NCBI GenBank assembly: GCA_004144175.1
Contig: SEFT01000002.1
Coordinates: 124,001 to 188,000, forward strand
Direction: 5' to 3'
Source of the DNA: Sphingobacteriales bacterium
GTDB lineage: Bacteria; Bacteroidota; Bacteroidia; Chitinophagales; Chitinophagaceae
DNA: 64,000 bases
The position numbers and the translations under genes were made by a program. Position 1 is the stretch's first letter, and each line of letters begins with the position of its first letter. This document shows, in pieces, positions 51,540 through 60,062 of this stretch. The notes beneath the pieces were generated by a model. The model did no database searches and was not told the DNA's origin. It saw only the letters and a list, made by a program, of their open reading frames with translations.

Positions 51540-51959
51540 CTAAGACATCTGCAGCTCACCCTGCGAAGCAAATTCATATATCTTTCGGGCTACAAGTAGC
51601 GACTCGCTATAGTCGACCGGCTTACTGAAATAAGCAGCGGCGCCAACCCTGAAACAATCACGCATTTCGCGTTCGCTTACCGATGTAGAAAGTATCACAA
51701 CTGGTATATGCTGGTAGTTAGTATTGCCTTTCAGCATAGTCAATGTCTCCAGCCCATTCATGCGCGGCATATTCATATCGAGGATGATGAGTGAAGGAAG
51801 CGCGTCTTCCCTATCCGCCTGCAGTTGGCGAAACATCTCGTGGCTATTGTCGAGGCAATTTATGGCGCGGCCGCACCCTATTTCAGCAAAAGAATTAGTA
51901 ATGATAAAATGGTCCTCGTGGTCATCGTCTACAAGCAGTATTCTTACATCGCTATCCAT
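51540..51959 (-). CDS. Stand-alone response regulator receiver (CheY-like)
   Basis: A 139-residue single-domain receiver. It has the acidic pair in ILLVDDDHEDHFI, the phospho-Asp in LIILDMNMPRMNG, the Thr/Ser switch in VVILSTSVSE and the Lys in AYFSKPVDYSESL. There is no output domain. The EDHFIITNSF stretch after the first Asp cluster resembles Rcp1/hybrid-phytochrome-type receivers. The likely role is to relay a phosphoryl group from an unlinked kinase; no kinase gene is adjacent. The start MDSDVRILL is chosen over an ATG three codons upstream. Confidence 0.88.
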   Translation of the reverse strand: MDSDVRILLVDDDHEDHFIITNSFAEIGCGRAINCLDNSHEMFRQLQADREDALPSLIILDMNMPRMNGLETLTMLKGNTNYQHIPVVILSTSVSEREMRDCFRVGAAAYFSKPVDYSESLLVARKIYEFASQGELQMS

Positions 51960-52145
51960 ACGGCACATAATATTATCAGCAGATTTAGGTTACCAAATCT
52001 CTGAAAGATGGATGACTTGGAGAAAAAAACACACCTATAAATATTTACCTTAGTCATTTCGCTATATATCTCAACAACTTATAACCGGCCTCAATAGTCT
52101 GCAAATAGGCCTATTTTCGCGGTTCAGTTTACTAAAACGTTGCAA

Positions 52146-52478
52146 ATGGAACATCTTCCGGAAGGTTTAAAAGGAGAAAAATTAACGGCGATCAGCTTCG
52201 TGGATGATGACCAGATACGGATGGAGTTCGGAAAAAATATCTTCCTGATGTATCAATGGCCTGTAGTAACGATTGATGGTAACAAAATAGACGAGGACAA
52301 CGCAGCCTACCGCGATACCCTGACAGGATTGGTAGACGAAACTGTAGTTGCGACAAAGCTTAACGAAGGCGAATCGTTATTGCTTAAATTAAGCAAAGCA
52401 GAAATAGTACTATCCTTATCCGACGATGAAGAAAGCTTTTATTTTAAGGCCGCAAATGGAGAATGGATGGTTGGCTAA
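52146..52478 (+). CDS. Hypothetical protein
   Basis: A 110-residue acidic, strand-rich protein starting MEHLPEGLKG (ATG at 52146; a TTG at 52140 is possible). Segments: LTAISFVDDDQIRMEFG, IFLMYQWPVVTIDGNKID, LLLKLSKAEIVLSLSDDEESFYF. It resembles small immunity-type proteins by composition (acidic, all beta), but no toxin is near, and I make no assignment. Convergent with the gene at 52485, with a 6-nt gap. Confidence 0.55.
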   Translation: MEHLPEGLKGEKLTAISFVDDDQIRMEFGKNIFLMYQWPVVTIDGNKIDEDNAAYRDTLTGLVDETVVATKLNEGESLLLKLSKAEIVLSLSDDEESFYFKAANGEWMVG

Positions 52479-52484
52479 CAGAGC

Positions 52485-53009
52485 TTATTCATCCAGCATG
52501 CAGTTGATGATATCGAGCAGTTCTTCTCCTTCTTCCTCGGCCATTATACCATCGGTAAAGCCCTTTGCGTTCTCCAGGCTTATAGATACCAGCCTTTTCT
52601 TGCGTAGCAGGTTCTTAAGCTTATTGCTACCCATCGATGTACCTACCGATGCAATCGGCATCTCTACCTGGTACACGCCTTCACAGTTGCCCGTGGGGTT
52701 TGCGTAGCCGGGTTCACTGTTATCCGTAAACTTAAAGAAGGCTTTCGCACCCTCTTTCACACATTTGTTGGTATTATCTATTACCGAGAGGACGATAACC
52801 CATTTATCGTTCCGGTCGCGCATCTTTTGCAGGCGCAGTTCCACGGTAGCCGTGTCCTTTGTCCAGTTGCTCAGCTTCAGCGACGTATGCATGATCCAGG
52901 TATGCTGGCCGCGTTTGTCTTTATGCAGCGTAAACTTCGACTCGCAAGGTGCCTGTGCGCGTGCTGACAGAATATTAAATACGAATAAGAGTGTTAGTAT
53001 ATATCGCAT
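52485..53009 (-). CDS. Exported hypothetical protein
   Basis: A 174-residue protein with a signal peptide (MRYILTLLFVFNILSARAQ), then a strand-rich domain with two Cys (APCESKF, TNKCVKEGAK, GNCEGVYQ). The middle (WIMHTSLKLSNWTKDTATVELRLQK, in part) suggests a small beta-sandwich. The C-terminus is helical and acidic (AEEEGEELLDIINCMLDE). No family recognised. The ATG at 53018 adds three residues to the signal; 53009 is used. Confidence 0.6.
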   Translation of the reverse strand: MRYILTLLFVFNILSARAQAPCESKFTLHKDKRGQHTWIMHTSLKLSNWTKDTATVELRLQKMRDRNDKWVIVLSVIDNTNKCVKEGAKAFFKFTDNSEPGYANPTGNCEGVYQVEMPIASVGTSMGSNKLKNLLRKKRLVSISLENAKGFTDGIMAEEEGEELLDIINCMLDE

Positions 53010-53117
53010 ATCGGGCAATCAAAAAATATGTCTGGAATCCAAATGGAAAGATAATAAATACAGGATGCAGATGCAAGCCGGGCAAATCTTTGTAGCTTCG
53101 GCCCCGAATTACCGCCC

Positions 53118-53357
53118 ATGGCTATTCCGTTCATTTTCTTTTTGCTGGTAGGTGCGCTCGTTTTCTACATCGTAGTGCAATGCGGTATTTCCATAGCCCA
53201 TGGACTAAGGCAAAAGCAAACGAAAAAAGTGGTGACTGGTGTTGTTTCTCTCGTAGTTCTGGTCATAGCATCTTTCCTGATGTACAATATGTCGAAAGAG
53301 TTATTTATAAAATATGACCTTTGGGGATTGAGTAACAGGAAAGTAGAGCAACAATAA
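53118..53357 (+). CDS. Small membrane protein
   Basis: A 79-residue protein with two hydrophobic segments (IPFIFFLLVGALVFYIVVQC and VVTGVVSLVVLVIASFLMY). The loop between them is basic (RQKQTKKVV), and the C-terminus is soluble (NRKVEQQ). No family recognised. The start MAIPFIFF follows the divergent gene at 53009 by about 110 nt; an AAATCTTTG near 53084-53092 is a near-match to a -7 box. Confidence 0.6.
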   Translation: MAIPFIFFLLVGALVFYIVVQCGISIAHGLRQKQTKKVVTGVVSLVVLVIASFLMYNMSKELFIKYDLWGLSNRKVEQQ

Positions 53358-53410
53358 CTATTTCTGCGGTACCTTTGCGAAGCGTTTTTTAGCTCAAAAC
53401 TTTCTTTTTT

Positions 53411-53719
53411 ATGAATCGTTTGCTATCTACATCCATTGGAAGACTACGTATACTGGGTATCCTTGAAGGTATATCGCTGCTGGTATTGCTGGGTATTGCT
53501 ATGCCGGTAAAATACATCCTGGGCAATCCTGCCCTGGTGCGTAGTGTAGGCATGGCGCATGGTGTGCTCTTCGTATTATTTGTGCTCTATACCATCATGG
53601 CCTCTATCTCCAACAGCTGGAAGTTTGGCTCTGTTACGGCAAAGCTGCTGGTAGGCTGCGTACTGCCATTCGGTAGCTTCTATGTAGATAAGAAGATACT
53701 GAGCAAGATGCCGCACTAG
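53411..53719 (+). CDS. DUF3817 domain membrane protein
   Basis: A 102-residue protein with three membrane helices matching the DUF3817 family: an N-terminal GRLRILGILEGISLLVLLGIAMPVKYI (in part GRLRILGILEGISLL and GIAMPVKYILGNP), RSVGMAHGVLFVLFVLYTI and KLLVGCVLPFGSFYVDKK. The family is conserved in bacteria without a known function. A TACCTTTG box at 53370-53377 precedes the ATG by 33 nt, a likely promoter. The preceding small membrane gene may be co-transcribed. Confidence 0.88.
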   Translation: MNRLLSTSIGRLRILGILEGISLLVLLGIAMPVKYILGNPALVRSVGMAHGVLFVLFVLYTIMASISNSWKFGSVTAKLLVGCVLPFGSFYVDKKILSKMPH

Positions 53720-53795
53720 AAATAGTCCATCGTTATAAAACATTTAACTTATCGGCATATACCGAATTGTATCTTAGTGAGATCAATATTGATGT

Positions 53796-54977
53796 ATGCT
53801 AAAACCTATCCTCTTTCTACTTTCATTTCTGGCAGTAACCCCTGCCATTGCACAAGCGGGCAATGGCATTACAATTGGCCATACAGACAGCGTCTTCTCT
53901 AAAACGCTTAATGAGCCGCGTAAGCTTTGGATATATGTACCCGAGAGCAATAATAAAGATGCCCGCTCTCCGGTACTCTACCTGCTCGATGGCGATGACC
54001 TCTTTCTCACGGCAGCTAGCATCGTATCACATCTTGGCGAGAGCAACAGCAATTCGGTAATACCCGATATGATCATTGTGGGCATCGGCAATACCGACCG
54101 CACACGCGACCTGACACCCACCCACGACCCAGAGCATAAGACCTCAGGCGGGGCTGAAAAGTTTACGACATTCATAGAGAAAGAATTGATACCCTATGTA
54201 GATAACCACTACCCTACTGTACCGCACCGCGTATTGACAGGCCATTCTTTTGCGGGCCTTTTTGTGATGAATACAGTTAGCAATCATCCAACGCTATTCA
54301 ACTCTTACCTTGCGCTCGACCCATCGGTATGGTGGAATAAAATGCAGCCGCTAAAGCAGATACAGGCCAATATCGGGCGGCAAAATTTTGGTGGTCAAAA
54401 ATTGTTCATCGGCCTATCTAACCTCAATGACACAGCAGCTGCGCGGAAAGATACGACCAATGCAACTATCGCTACAAGGTCGCACCTTGGGGTAAGGGAT
54501 GTGTTCCAACACACCAGTAACAAGAGCGTCAACTTCAGGTACAAATACTTCCCCGACGAAACGCATGGCACATTGCCTATGCCGGGTATCTATGATGGAT
54601 TGAAGGCGATATTCGATTTTTACAAACGACCATCCTTCTCGCGCATTGGTGAACGGGGCTTCAATGCCGACTCTCTGCTGAATGCGCACTACACCAATGT
54701 ATCAAAACAAATGGGCTATACGATACTGCCACCGGAGTCGCTGGTGAGCGGGCTGGCCTGGCTCTGCTCTATGCGCAATATGCCTAAGGAGCAGTTGCAG
54801 TATTATAAACTGAACCTTACCAACTACCCCAAGAGCGTACAAGCGCATTTGCAGCTGGGCGAATACTATGAACAGATAAATGACAAGAAAGCGGCAATAG
54901 ATTATTACACAAAAGCCCTTGCACTTCAGGAAGACCGGGAGCTAAGGAATTATATTAAAGAGCTGAAGGGAAAGTAA
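53796..54977 (+). CDS. Exported esterase (IroE/Fes-like) with TPR-type tail
   Basis: A 393-residue protein with a signal peptide (MLKPILFLLSFLAVTPAIAQ). The alpha/beta-hydrolase of the putative esterase family spans residues 25-290. Elements are VLYLLDGDDLF, the nucleophile Ser151 in VLTGHSFAGLF, LALDPSVWW and the catalytic His near FPDETHGTL. The last 60 residues (VQAHLQLGEYYEQINDKKAAIDYYTKALALQED, in parts) are TPR-like, which suggests docking to another protein. It is a paralogue of the esterase at 8975 in sequence layout (GQS versus GHS nucleophile box). It starts 76 nt after the DUF3817 gene. Confidence 0.88.
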   Translation: MLKPILFLLSFLAVTPAIAQAGNGITIGHTDSVFSKTLNEPRKLWIYVPESNNKDARSPVLYLLDGDDLFLTAASIVSHLGESNSNSVIPDMIIVGIGNTDRTRDLTPTHDPEHKTSGGAEKFTTFIEKELIPYVDNHYPTVPHRVLTGHSFAGLFVMNTVSNHPTLFNSYLALDPSVWWNKMQPLKQIQANIGRQNFGGQKLFIGLSNLNDTAAARKDTTNATIATRSHLGVRDVFQHTSNKSVNFRYKYFPDETHGTLPMPGIYDGLKAIFDFYKRPSFSRIGERGFNADSLLNAHYTNVSKQMGYTILPPESLVSGLAWLCSMRNMPKEQLQYYKLNLTNYPKSVQAHLQLGEYYEQINDKKAAIDYYTKALALQEDRELRNYIKELKGK

Positions 54978-54995
54978 TGTCTCAGAACAACGCAT

Positions 54996-55442
54996 ATGAT
55001 ATCTGAATCTTTAAATCGCTTACAGTGGCTTTGCGCGAATATTTCCCCACTATTGGAGGCCATTCCCGAAGACGAATTTTCGTCAAAACCGGCAGCTGAC
55101 AAATGGAGTAAGAAAGAAATACTCGGGCACCTCATCGACAGCGCTGCCAATAATCATCATCGTTTTGTGCGCATGCAGTTTGATGATAATTATAGTATCA
55201 CCTCGTACGACCAAAACAAATGGGTAATCTATAGCTACCATCAGTTGGCCGATAAACAGGAGCTGATAATAATGTGGAAGACCTATAATCTATTCCTCAC
55301 CAGCCTTATGGGCAATGTAGCAGACGACATGCTAAACCGCAAAGCATCTACCGGCGATGGACGCACGGTAACACTCGCATGGCTGTTTAATGATTACGTA
55401 GCACATGCTGAGCATCATTTAAAACAGATCGTTTCATACTAA
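54996..55442 (+). CDS. DinB family protein
   Basis: A 148-residue four-helix-bundle protein of the DinB/YfiT family (metal-binding thiol S-transferase-like). It has the family's helix 1 (SLNRLQWLCANISPLLEAIP), WSKKEILGHLIDSAANNHHRFVRM with His residues, and the final VAHAEHHLKQI metal-site helix. The three metal-His positions (GHL, HH and HAEHH) are present. A function in thiol or mycothiol-like metabolism is known only in related families. It lies 18 nt after the esterase gene, so the two are co-transcribed. Confidence 0.88.
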   Translation: MISESLNRLQWLCANISPLLEAIPEDEFSSKPAADKWSKKEILGHLIDSAANNHHRFVRMQFDDNYSITSYDQNKWVIYSYHQLADKQELIIMWKTYNLFLTSLMGNVADDMLNRKASTGDGRTVTLAWLFNDYVAHAEHHLKQIVSY

Positions 55443-55450
55443 TCATACCA

Positions 55451-55633
55451 ATGCGCTATACATATCTGGGAGACCGGCAAACCGACATAAAGTACAGAGG
55501 ACAATATTGCAATGCTGTGCTCAATACAAAGGGCAAATGTATCAGAGGCCGTAACGGAAATATGTTAGTGCAATTTGACGAGCATGGTCCGCAGGTAGTT
55601 ATAGCTCGGTTGCTCAGAAAAATCAAAACTTAA
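55451..55633 (+). CDS. Small basic hypothetical protein
   Basis: A 60-residue basic protein (starts MRYTYLGDRQTDIKYRG, ends VVIARLLRKIKT) with a strand-rich middle. It lies 8 nt after the DinB gene and on the same strand, consistent with the end of that operon. The residue composition and short spacing argue for a real gene. No family recognised. The 313-bp gap that follows (55634-55946) has only a short AGCGGC/GCCGCT hairpin at 55640-55657 and no other recognisable element. Confidence 0.5.
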   Translation: MRYTYLGDRQTDIKYRGQYCNAVLNTKGKCIRGRNGNMLVQFDEHGPQVVIARLLRKIKT

Positions 55634-55946
55634 AAAACAAGCGGCCCGATAGCCGCTCATTGTAAACCAAAAAGTAAACCTTCGTAAAAGAATGGTTTTA
55701 AGGCTTCAAAGACAATCAACAACGATTTGACTATTTTTTGTCATTAAACGAGGCGGCAGATTTTTGGCGTGAATGGTCATTCTGATGCACTAAAGCGAAT
55801 GTCTGCAACTATCAGTTAAATGACAAGACGGTGTAATTCCTGTCTGATAATCGACCTTTCTCTTAGATATAAACAATCCTTAATTATTTACAATATCATC
55901 TCGGGCATAGTTATTATAGCTAATTTAGCGTTCCTGAACTGGTAAT

Positions 55947-56855
55947 ATGAATAAACGAGCTGTCATTCAATCTGTTGTAACGGTGCTATTAATAGTAGCC
56001 GTAATAGTTGCATGGCGGAACAAAAGGTATTTTACCGGGGAGCACGATTACTACACCTACTATCACGACATACAGGGGTTGCAACAGTCTTCATCGGTGA
56101 TGATCAACGGTGTACGTGTAGGGAAAATAAGAGATATAGACCTGAATGGCGGCGGCAGGGTCAAAGTGACCATATCGCTGAAGAAGAAAATAGAGCTGAC
56201 CGAAGGCACCGCAGCCTACCTGGCAACATTCGGCATTACGGGCGAAAAGATCATAGAGCTACGCCCAGGCGTTGGTCCTAACATATTGCCCGACGAAGCC
56301 GTACTACCCTCAGGCTACGACAGCAGTGTAATGAGCGCTACGGTACGGGTAACGCCCATGCTGGAACTGACAAAAAGCATCCTGAACGCTTCTGATAGCA
56401 CGCTGCAATCCTTTACCGGCTTATTTCGTTCCGGTATTCTTACCAGTACTACCACAAGGATCATTTCTGTAGAAAAGAATTCAAAAGGTTTTGCTTCGGC
56501 CATGGCCAGCATGAATGAGTCGACTAACGGTATATGCCGTAAACTGCGCGGCGCCGACTCCAGCACCCGCAGTATGGCTATGGGCAATGCCGAAAGAACA
56601 AAATCGATTGCCGATGCAAAAAAGCAATCGGCCGACCTGGCAAAAACTAATGTTGCCGAAAACTTCAAAAAGCTAAAGACTTCTTTTGCTACGTTGAAAA
56701 CATCACTCAGTAAGGTTAATGAGAATAAACTGATAAACGACTCATCGGCATATTACGGCATGGCCAGAGGCGTTGATACCTTCCGGCAAGGCATCGACCA
56801 GATGTACAAGAATCCTAAAGGGTTCTCCATGTTTGGCAAGAAAGAAAAGAAATAA
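55947..56855 (+). CDS. MCE/MlaD family lipid-transport protein
   Basis: A 302-residue inner-membrane-anchored periplasmic protein. The N-terminal helix (IQSVVTVLLIVAVIVAW) precedes the MCE domain (residues about 35-115), opening YYHDIQGLQQSSSVMINGVRVGKI with IELTEGTAAYLATFGITGEKIIEL, the pattern of MlaD-type proteins. The remainder is a helical/coiled C-terminal region rich in Lys/Ser/Asn. MCE proteins form hexamers that move phospholipids between membranes with an ABC transporter. Neither MlaE nor MlaF is seen in the window, so the partners are elsewhere. Confidence 0.9.
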   Translation: MNKRAVIQSVVTVLLIVAVIVAWRNKRYFTGEHDYYTYYHDIQGLQQSSSVMINGVRVGKIRDIDLNGGGRVKVTISLKKKIELTEGTAAYLATFGITGEKIIELRPGVGPNILPDEAVLPSGYDSSVMSATVRVTPMLELTKSILNASDSTLQSFTGLFRSGILTSTTTRIISVEKNSKGFASAMASMNESTNGICRKLRGADSSTRSMAMGNAERTKSIADAKKQSADLAKTNVAENFKKLKTSFATLKTSLSKVNENKLINDSSAYYGMARGVDTFRQGIDQMYKNPKGFSMFGKKEKK

Positions 56856-56861
56856 CCTCGC

Positions 56862-57539
56862 TTATTTTATCAGGTACATCAGCCTGAAGGAAAAGACACC
56901 ATTATACTGCCCCGGCGCGCCGTAGCCCACCCGCACATGTATCTTATCCCAATCGCGTACGGGCTTTAACGAGTACTGATAACGCCCGTCGATAAAGAGA
57001 TTCTTCCCCAATTGATAAGCCACTTGCAGGAGGCCGCTGAATTCATCCTTATTAAATACGTAAAGGTCAGGGTTGATATACACGGGCTGATCGGTCAGCA
57101 GCTCTTCGCTCGATGATAATAGCCGGGCATAAGCAGCGCCTACGCCTACGTGTAGCTTAGGATGCTGAAAGTAGTGCAGCATCACCGGCACCTCTACATA
57201 ATTCAGGTCGAGATAGTACTTCTCCATAAAGGAGTCTACATACATAGAGTACTTCAGTTGCGCTCCCCTGCTACCTTTCTGTGCGTAAGTAAGCGACACG
57301 CTGGTACCGAAATGCTCGGCAAACTGCACATATACAATACCGCCCGCATTAAAGCCTACTTTATGATACCCACCATAAGAATCTCCATTAACCGTAGAGA
57401 TATTGGCGCCACCCACAAAGCCACCATAGAAGCTTTTCCTATTCTCGGTAAAGAAATTACTGCGCTGCGCATTGGCTTTTATAATGCCTAGCATCAACAA
57501 TAAAGCAAGCGATGCGGTGTATTTCCCGGCCAGTTTCAT
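56862..57539 (-). CDS. PorT-like outer membrane beta-barrel
   Basis: A 225-residue exported protein (signal MKLAGKYTASLALLLMLGIIKANAQ) with an outer-membrane barrel of the PorT (beta-barrel, OmpA-like) type. It opens FFTENRKSFYGGFVGGANISTVNGDSYGGYHKVGFNAGGIVYVQFAEHFG (in short FYGGFVGGANISTVNGD and VGFNAGGIVYVQF), continues with PVMLHYFQHPKLHVGVGAAYARLL and ends VFSFRLMYLIK. It is a paralogue of the two tandem barrels at 59331-60746 (same FxGG-xxxGxNxT-xDGDxYAGY pattern). It converges on the MCE gene. Confidence 0.85.
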   Translation of the reverse strand: MKLAGKYTASLALLLMLGIIKANAQRSNFFTENRKSFYGGFVGGANISTVNGDSYGGYHKVGFNAGGIVYVQFAEHFGTSVSLTYAQKGSRGAQLKYSMYVDSFMEKYYLDLNYVEVPVMLHYFQHPKLHVGVGAAYARLLSSSEELLTDQPVYINPDLYVFNKDEFSGLLQVAYQLGKNLFIDGRYQYSLKPVRDWDKIHVRVGYGAPGQYNGVFSFRLMYLIK

Positions 57540-57622
57540 AATAGCAATATTACCGAATAGTATCGGGCGTACGGTGTATAACGTGTTTTGGTATAGTTTT
57601 CTTGCACGTAAATTACATTCTT

Positions 57623-58900
57623 ATGAAAAACGCTGATATCATCATCATTGGTGGCGGAGCCGCTGGACTCATGGCCGCGCGCGATTTATCGGAGAACGGA
57701 CTTAAAGTACTGTTACTCGAAGCCAGGGATCGGCTGGGCGGCAGGATTCATACCCTGTATAATGCAGGGTTTTCTACGCCTGTAGAAGCAGGTGCAGAGT
57801 TCCTGCATGGCGAAGTACCTTTTACCCTGCAACTGATGCAGGAATGTGGCCTGCAAGCTACCACAGCAGGCGGTGAAATGCTGAACTGGGAAGATGGGCA
57901 ATTGAAAGAAAATGAGGGCTCGTTCATAGAACAGGAAAAAGAACTAGCGGAAAAGCTAGAAACTGTACAGCAAGACATGAGTGTGTCCGACTTCCTGCAA
58001 GAACACTTTGCAGACGATAAGTATGCGGATATGCGCGAATCGGTCATGATGATGATAGAAGGCTACGAGGCGGCAGACCCTAACAAAGCTAGCCTACTAT
58101 CTATGCGCGGCGACCTGGCAAGTATGGATGATGACGATGGGCGCGTGCGCGAGGGCTACGGTAAGATTATAGATTACCTGGCAGAAGAATGCCGTAAAAA
58201 GGGTTGCGAGATAAATCTGTCGAAAATTGTCACGAATATTGATTGGTCAGCTGGCTCAGTAACTGTGAAAGTAGCAGATGGAAGCATTTACACAGCCAAG
58301 CAAGTATTGATAACAGTTTCATTGGGTATATTACAAGCCGACGATATCCAGTTTCAGCCTGCCATACCGCAGTATATGGAAATGTTTGGAAAGATCGGGT
58401 TCGGTGCAGTGGTGAAAGTATTGCTGGAGTTTGAACATGCCTTCTGGCAGGATACCGATGCGGGCACTGATATTGGATTTTTGTTTGCGGATACGCCTAT
58501 ACCTACCTGGTGGACACAAGCGCCCGGCAACAGCAACCTGATCACAGGCTGGCTTGCAGGCCCTAAAGCCGATGCAAAGAAAAACAGTACCGATGAGGAG
58601 CTATTATCAGAAGCGCTTACATCACTGGAAATCATATTCAAAAAAGATATAGCAGAACTACGCCGCCCACTAAAGGCTTGGCACATTACCAACAAGGCTG
58701 CCGACCCATTCAGCAAGGGCGCTTACAGCTACGCTACCGCAGGGAACATTGCAGTACGTAATGAACTAACGAAACCGATTGAGGATACGATTTTCTTTGC
58801 GGGCGAGGCACTATACGAAGGGCCATGTAACGGTACAGTAGAAGCGGCACTGATTAGCTCAGTGAATGCAGTAAGCGACATATTGAAAAGCAGGGTCTAA
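57623..58900 (+). CDS. Flavin-dependent amine oxidase (FAD oxidoreductase)
   Basis: A 425-residue FAD-binding enzyme of the monoamine-oxidase/polyamine-oxidase group. The Rossmann signature is ADIIIIGGGAAGLMAARDL at residue 4, followed by LEARDRLGGRIHT, the conserved GGR. EAGAEFLHGE, VKVADGSIYTAKQVLITVSLGIL and the FAD-binding C-terminal IFFAGEALYEGPCNGTVEAALISS (in part FFAGEALYEGPCNG) complete the family pattern. It would oxidise amines to imines and hydrogen peroxide; the substrate is unknown. The ATG at 57623 is chosen because the preceding residues do not belong to the fold. Confidence 0.9.
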   Translation: MKNADIIIIGGGAAGLMAARDLSENGLKVLLLEARDRLGGRIHTLYNAGFSTPVEAGAEFLHGEVPFTLQLMQECGLQATTAGGEMLNWEDGQLKENEGSFIEQEKELAEKLETVQQDMSVSDFLQEHFADDKYADMRESVMMMIEGYEAADPNKASLLSMRGDLASMDDDDGRVREGYGKIIDYLAEECRKKGCEINLSKIVTNIDWSAGSVTVKVADGSIYTAKQVLITVSLGILQADDIQFQPAIPQYMEMFGKIGFGAVVKVLLEFEHAFWQDTDAGTDIGFLFADTPIPTWWTQAPGNSNLITGWLAGPKADAKKNSTDEELLSEALTSLEIIFKKDIAELRRPLKAWHITNKAADPFSKGAYSYATAGNIAVRNELTKPIEDTIFFAGEALYEGPCNGTVEAALISSVNAVSDILKSRV

Positions 58901-59334
58901 AAACTGCGCCCTTCCAGCAATTCTATTTTCAGCCTGAGATCGGCAGGCATGGCTACTTTTTCGTTCTTTACGAAGTCGTACAGCACGATGACATCATCTG
59001 CCGTCGCAGCTACTTCGCTCTTGTCATTTAGTATCTGGTGCCGAATGCCAAAGCTGGTAGTCTTAATAAAGCTGATACTGGCCTGTAATATGATGTTACC
59101 GGGAAAGAAGAGTGGCTTCAAAAAATTGCAGGAGGTAGATGCCAGTATAGGACCGAGCTTCATCTCACCATGCAGTTGCGTCAGTCCTATTTGCTCCCAA
59201 TAATTGACCCGCGATGCCTGTATGTATTTGAAGTAAGACACATTGTTGATATGCCCGAACATATCCATCTCGCTCCAGTCGAGCCGTAGCGGCAGGCATA
59301 CAGGGAACATCATTTTGTCTGCGTCTGTCATCAT
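58897..59334 (-). CDS. Acyl-CoA thioesterase (YbgC/4HBT hot-dog fold)
   Basis: A 145-residue hot-dog fold thioesterase. The catalytic motif is SEMDMFGHINNVSYFKYIQ (Asp-x-x-x-His-x-x-Asn) near residue 22, with LGPILASTSCNFLKPL and FGIRHQILNDKSEVAATADDVIVLYD in family order. It hydrolyses acyl-CoA or aromatic-CoA thioesters. The first ATG at 59334-59332 overlaps the upstream barrel's TGA (ATGA, 4 nt), implying translational coupling. The stop codon overlaps that of the convergent amine oxidase (shared CTAA). Confidence 0.88.
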   Translation of the reverse strand: MMTDADKMMFPVCLPLRLDWSEMDMFGHINNVSYFKYIQASRVNYWEQIGLTQLHGEMKLGPILASTSCNFLKPLFFPGNIILQASISFIKTTSFGIRHQILNDKSEVAATADDVIVLYDFVKNEKVAMPADLRLKIELLEGRSF

Positions 59335-60059
59335 TTGTTAAAAAGGTACATAAGGCGGAGCGTTACGATGTTGTTGTACTGCTCTGCCCTGCCCAGTATC
59401 GGGTTCACATTTTCATTCTTCCGCACAGGTATTACTGAGTAGGCGAACCGCGCGTTCAGATAGAGCCCCTTATATACCTTTACATTCGCGCCTATTATAA
59501 AATTGAGATCGTACTTCTTAAATGGATACTGCTTCTCCAGGTCTACATTATTGGGCAGGCCCGGTGTAGTAGTCGCTTCCTCTGTATTGTTGATCAATTG
59601 CGAGTAGGACATACCCGCGCCGAAATAGTTCTTCCGCTTATCGTAATAGTGAAGCAGAATGGGCACCTCCGCATAGTTCAAACCGATTCGATAGCTTTCA
59701 ATAATATAGTTGCCATTGCCAAGCGATCTTTTGGCGTGTGAAGCACGTGCGCCTTTCTGAGCATATAGTATTTCAAGACTTGCAGCCGCACTACCTGTAA
59801 AATGTGTAAAGACAATAGCGCCCGCATTCAGCCCCGTCTTGCCATAGCCGGCATAGTTGTCGCCATCCACTTGCGTAAAGTTTCCTCCTGCTACCAATCC
59901 TCCGTGGAAGATGCGTGACGGCTCTTCCTCGTACCAGCTGCTCTGGCCATTTGATGATAAAGGAAATAATACCAGTACCACGGCAGCAAGTATTGTTGCA
60001 CGTAGTGCCGCAAATACTTTACTGCTGTTTTTAAATACTAAATTGTGCCTGTTGACCAT
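59331..60059 (-). CDS. PorT-like outer membrane beta-barrel, tandem paralogue 1
   Basis: A 242-residue barrel with an N-terminal membrane/signal region (ALRATILAAVVLVLFPLSSNGQ) and the pattern FHGGLVAGGNFTQVDGDNYAGYGKTGLNAGAIV (in parts), YRIGLNYAEVPILLHYYDKRKNYFGAGMSYSQLIN and VTLRLMYLFNK. It is strikingly similar along its whole length to the next gene (60063-60746) and more distantly to the barrel at 56862-57539. Its start lies 3 nt after the stop of that gene, and its stop overlaps the thioesterase start (ATGA), so all three are one transcription unit. Confidence 0.87.
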   Translation of the reverse strand: MVNRHNLVFKNSSKVFAALRATILAAVVLVLFPLSSNGQSSWYEEEPSRIFHGGLVAGGNFTQVDGDNYAGYGKTGLNAGAIVFTHFTGSAAASLEILYAQKGARASHAKRSLGNGNYIIESYRIGLNYAEVPILLHYYDKRKNYFGAGMSYSQLINNTEEATTTPGLPNNVDLEKQYPFKKYDLNFIIGANVKVYKGLYLNARFAYSVIPVRKNENVNPILGRAEQYNNIVTLRLMYLFNK

Positions 60060-60062
60060 AGC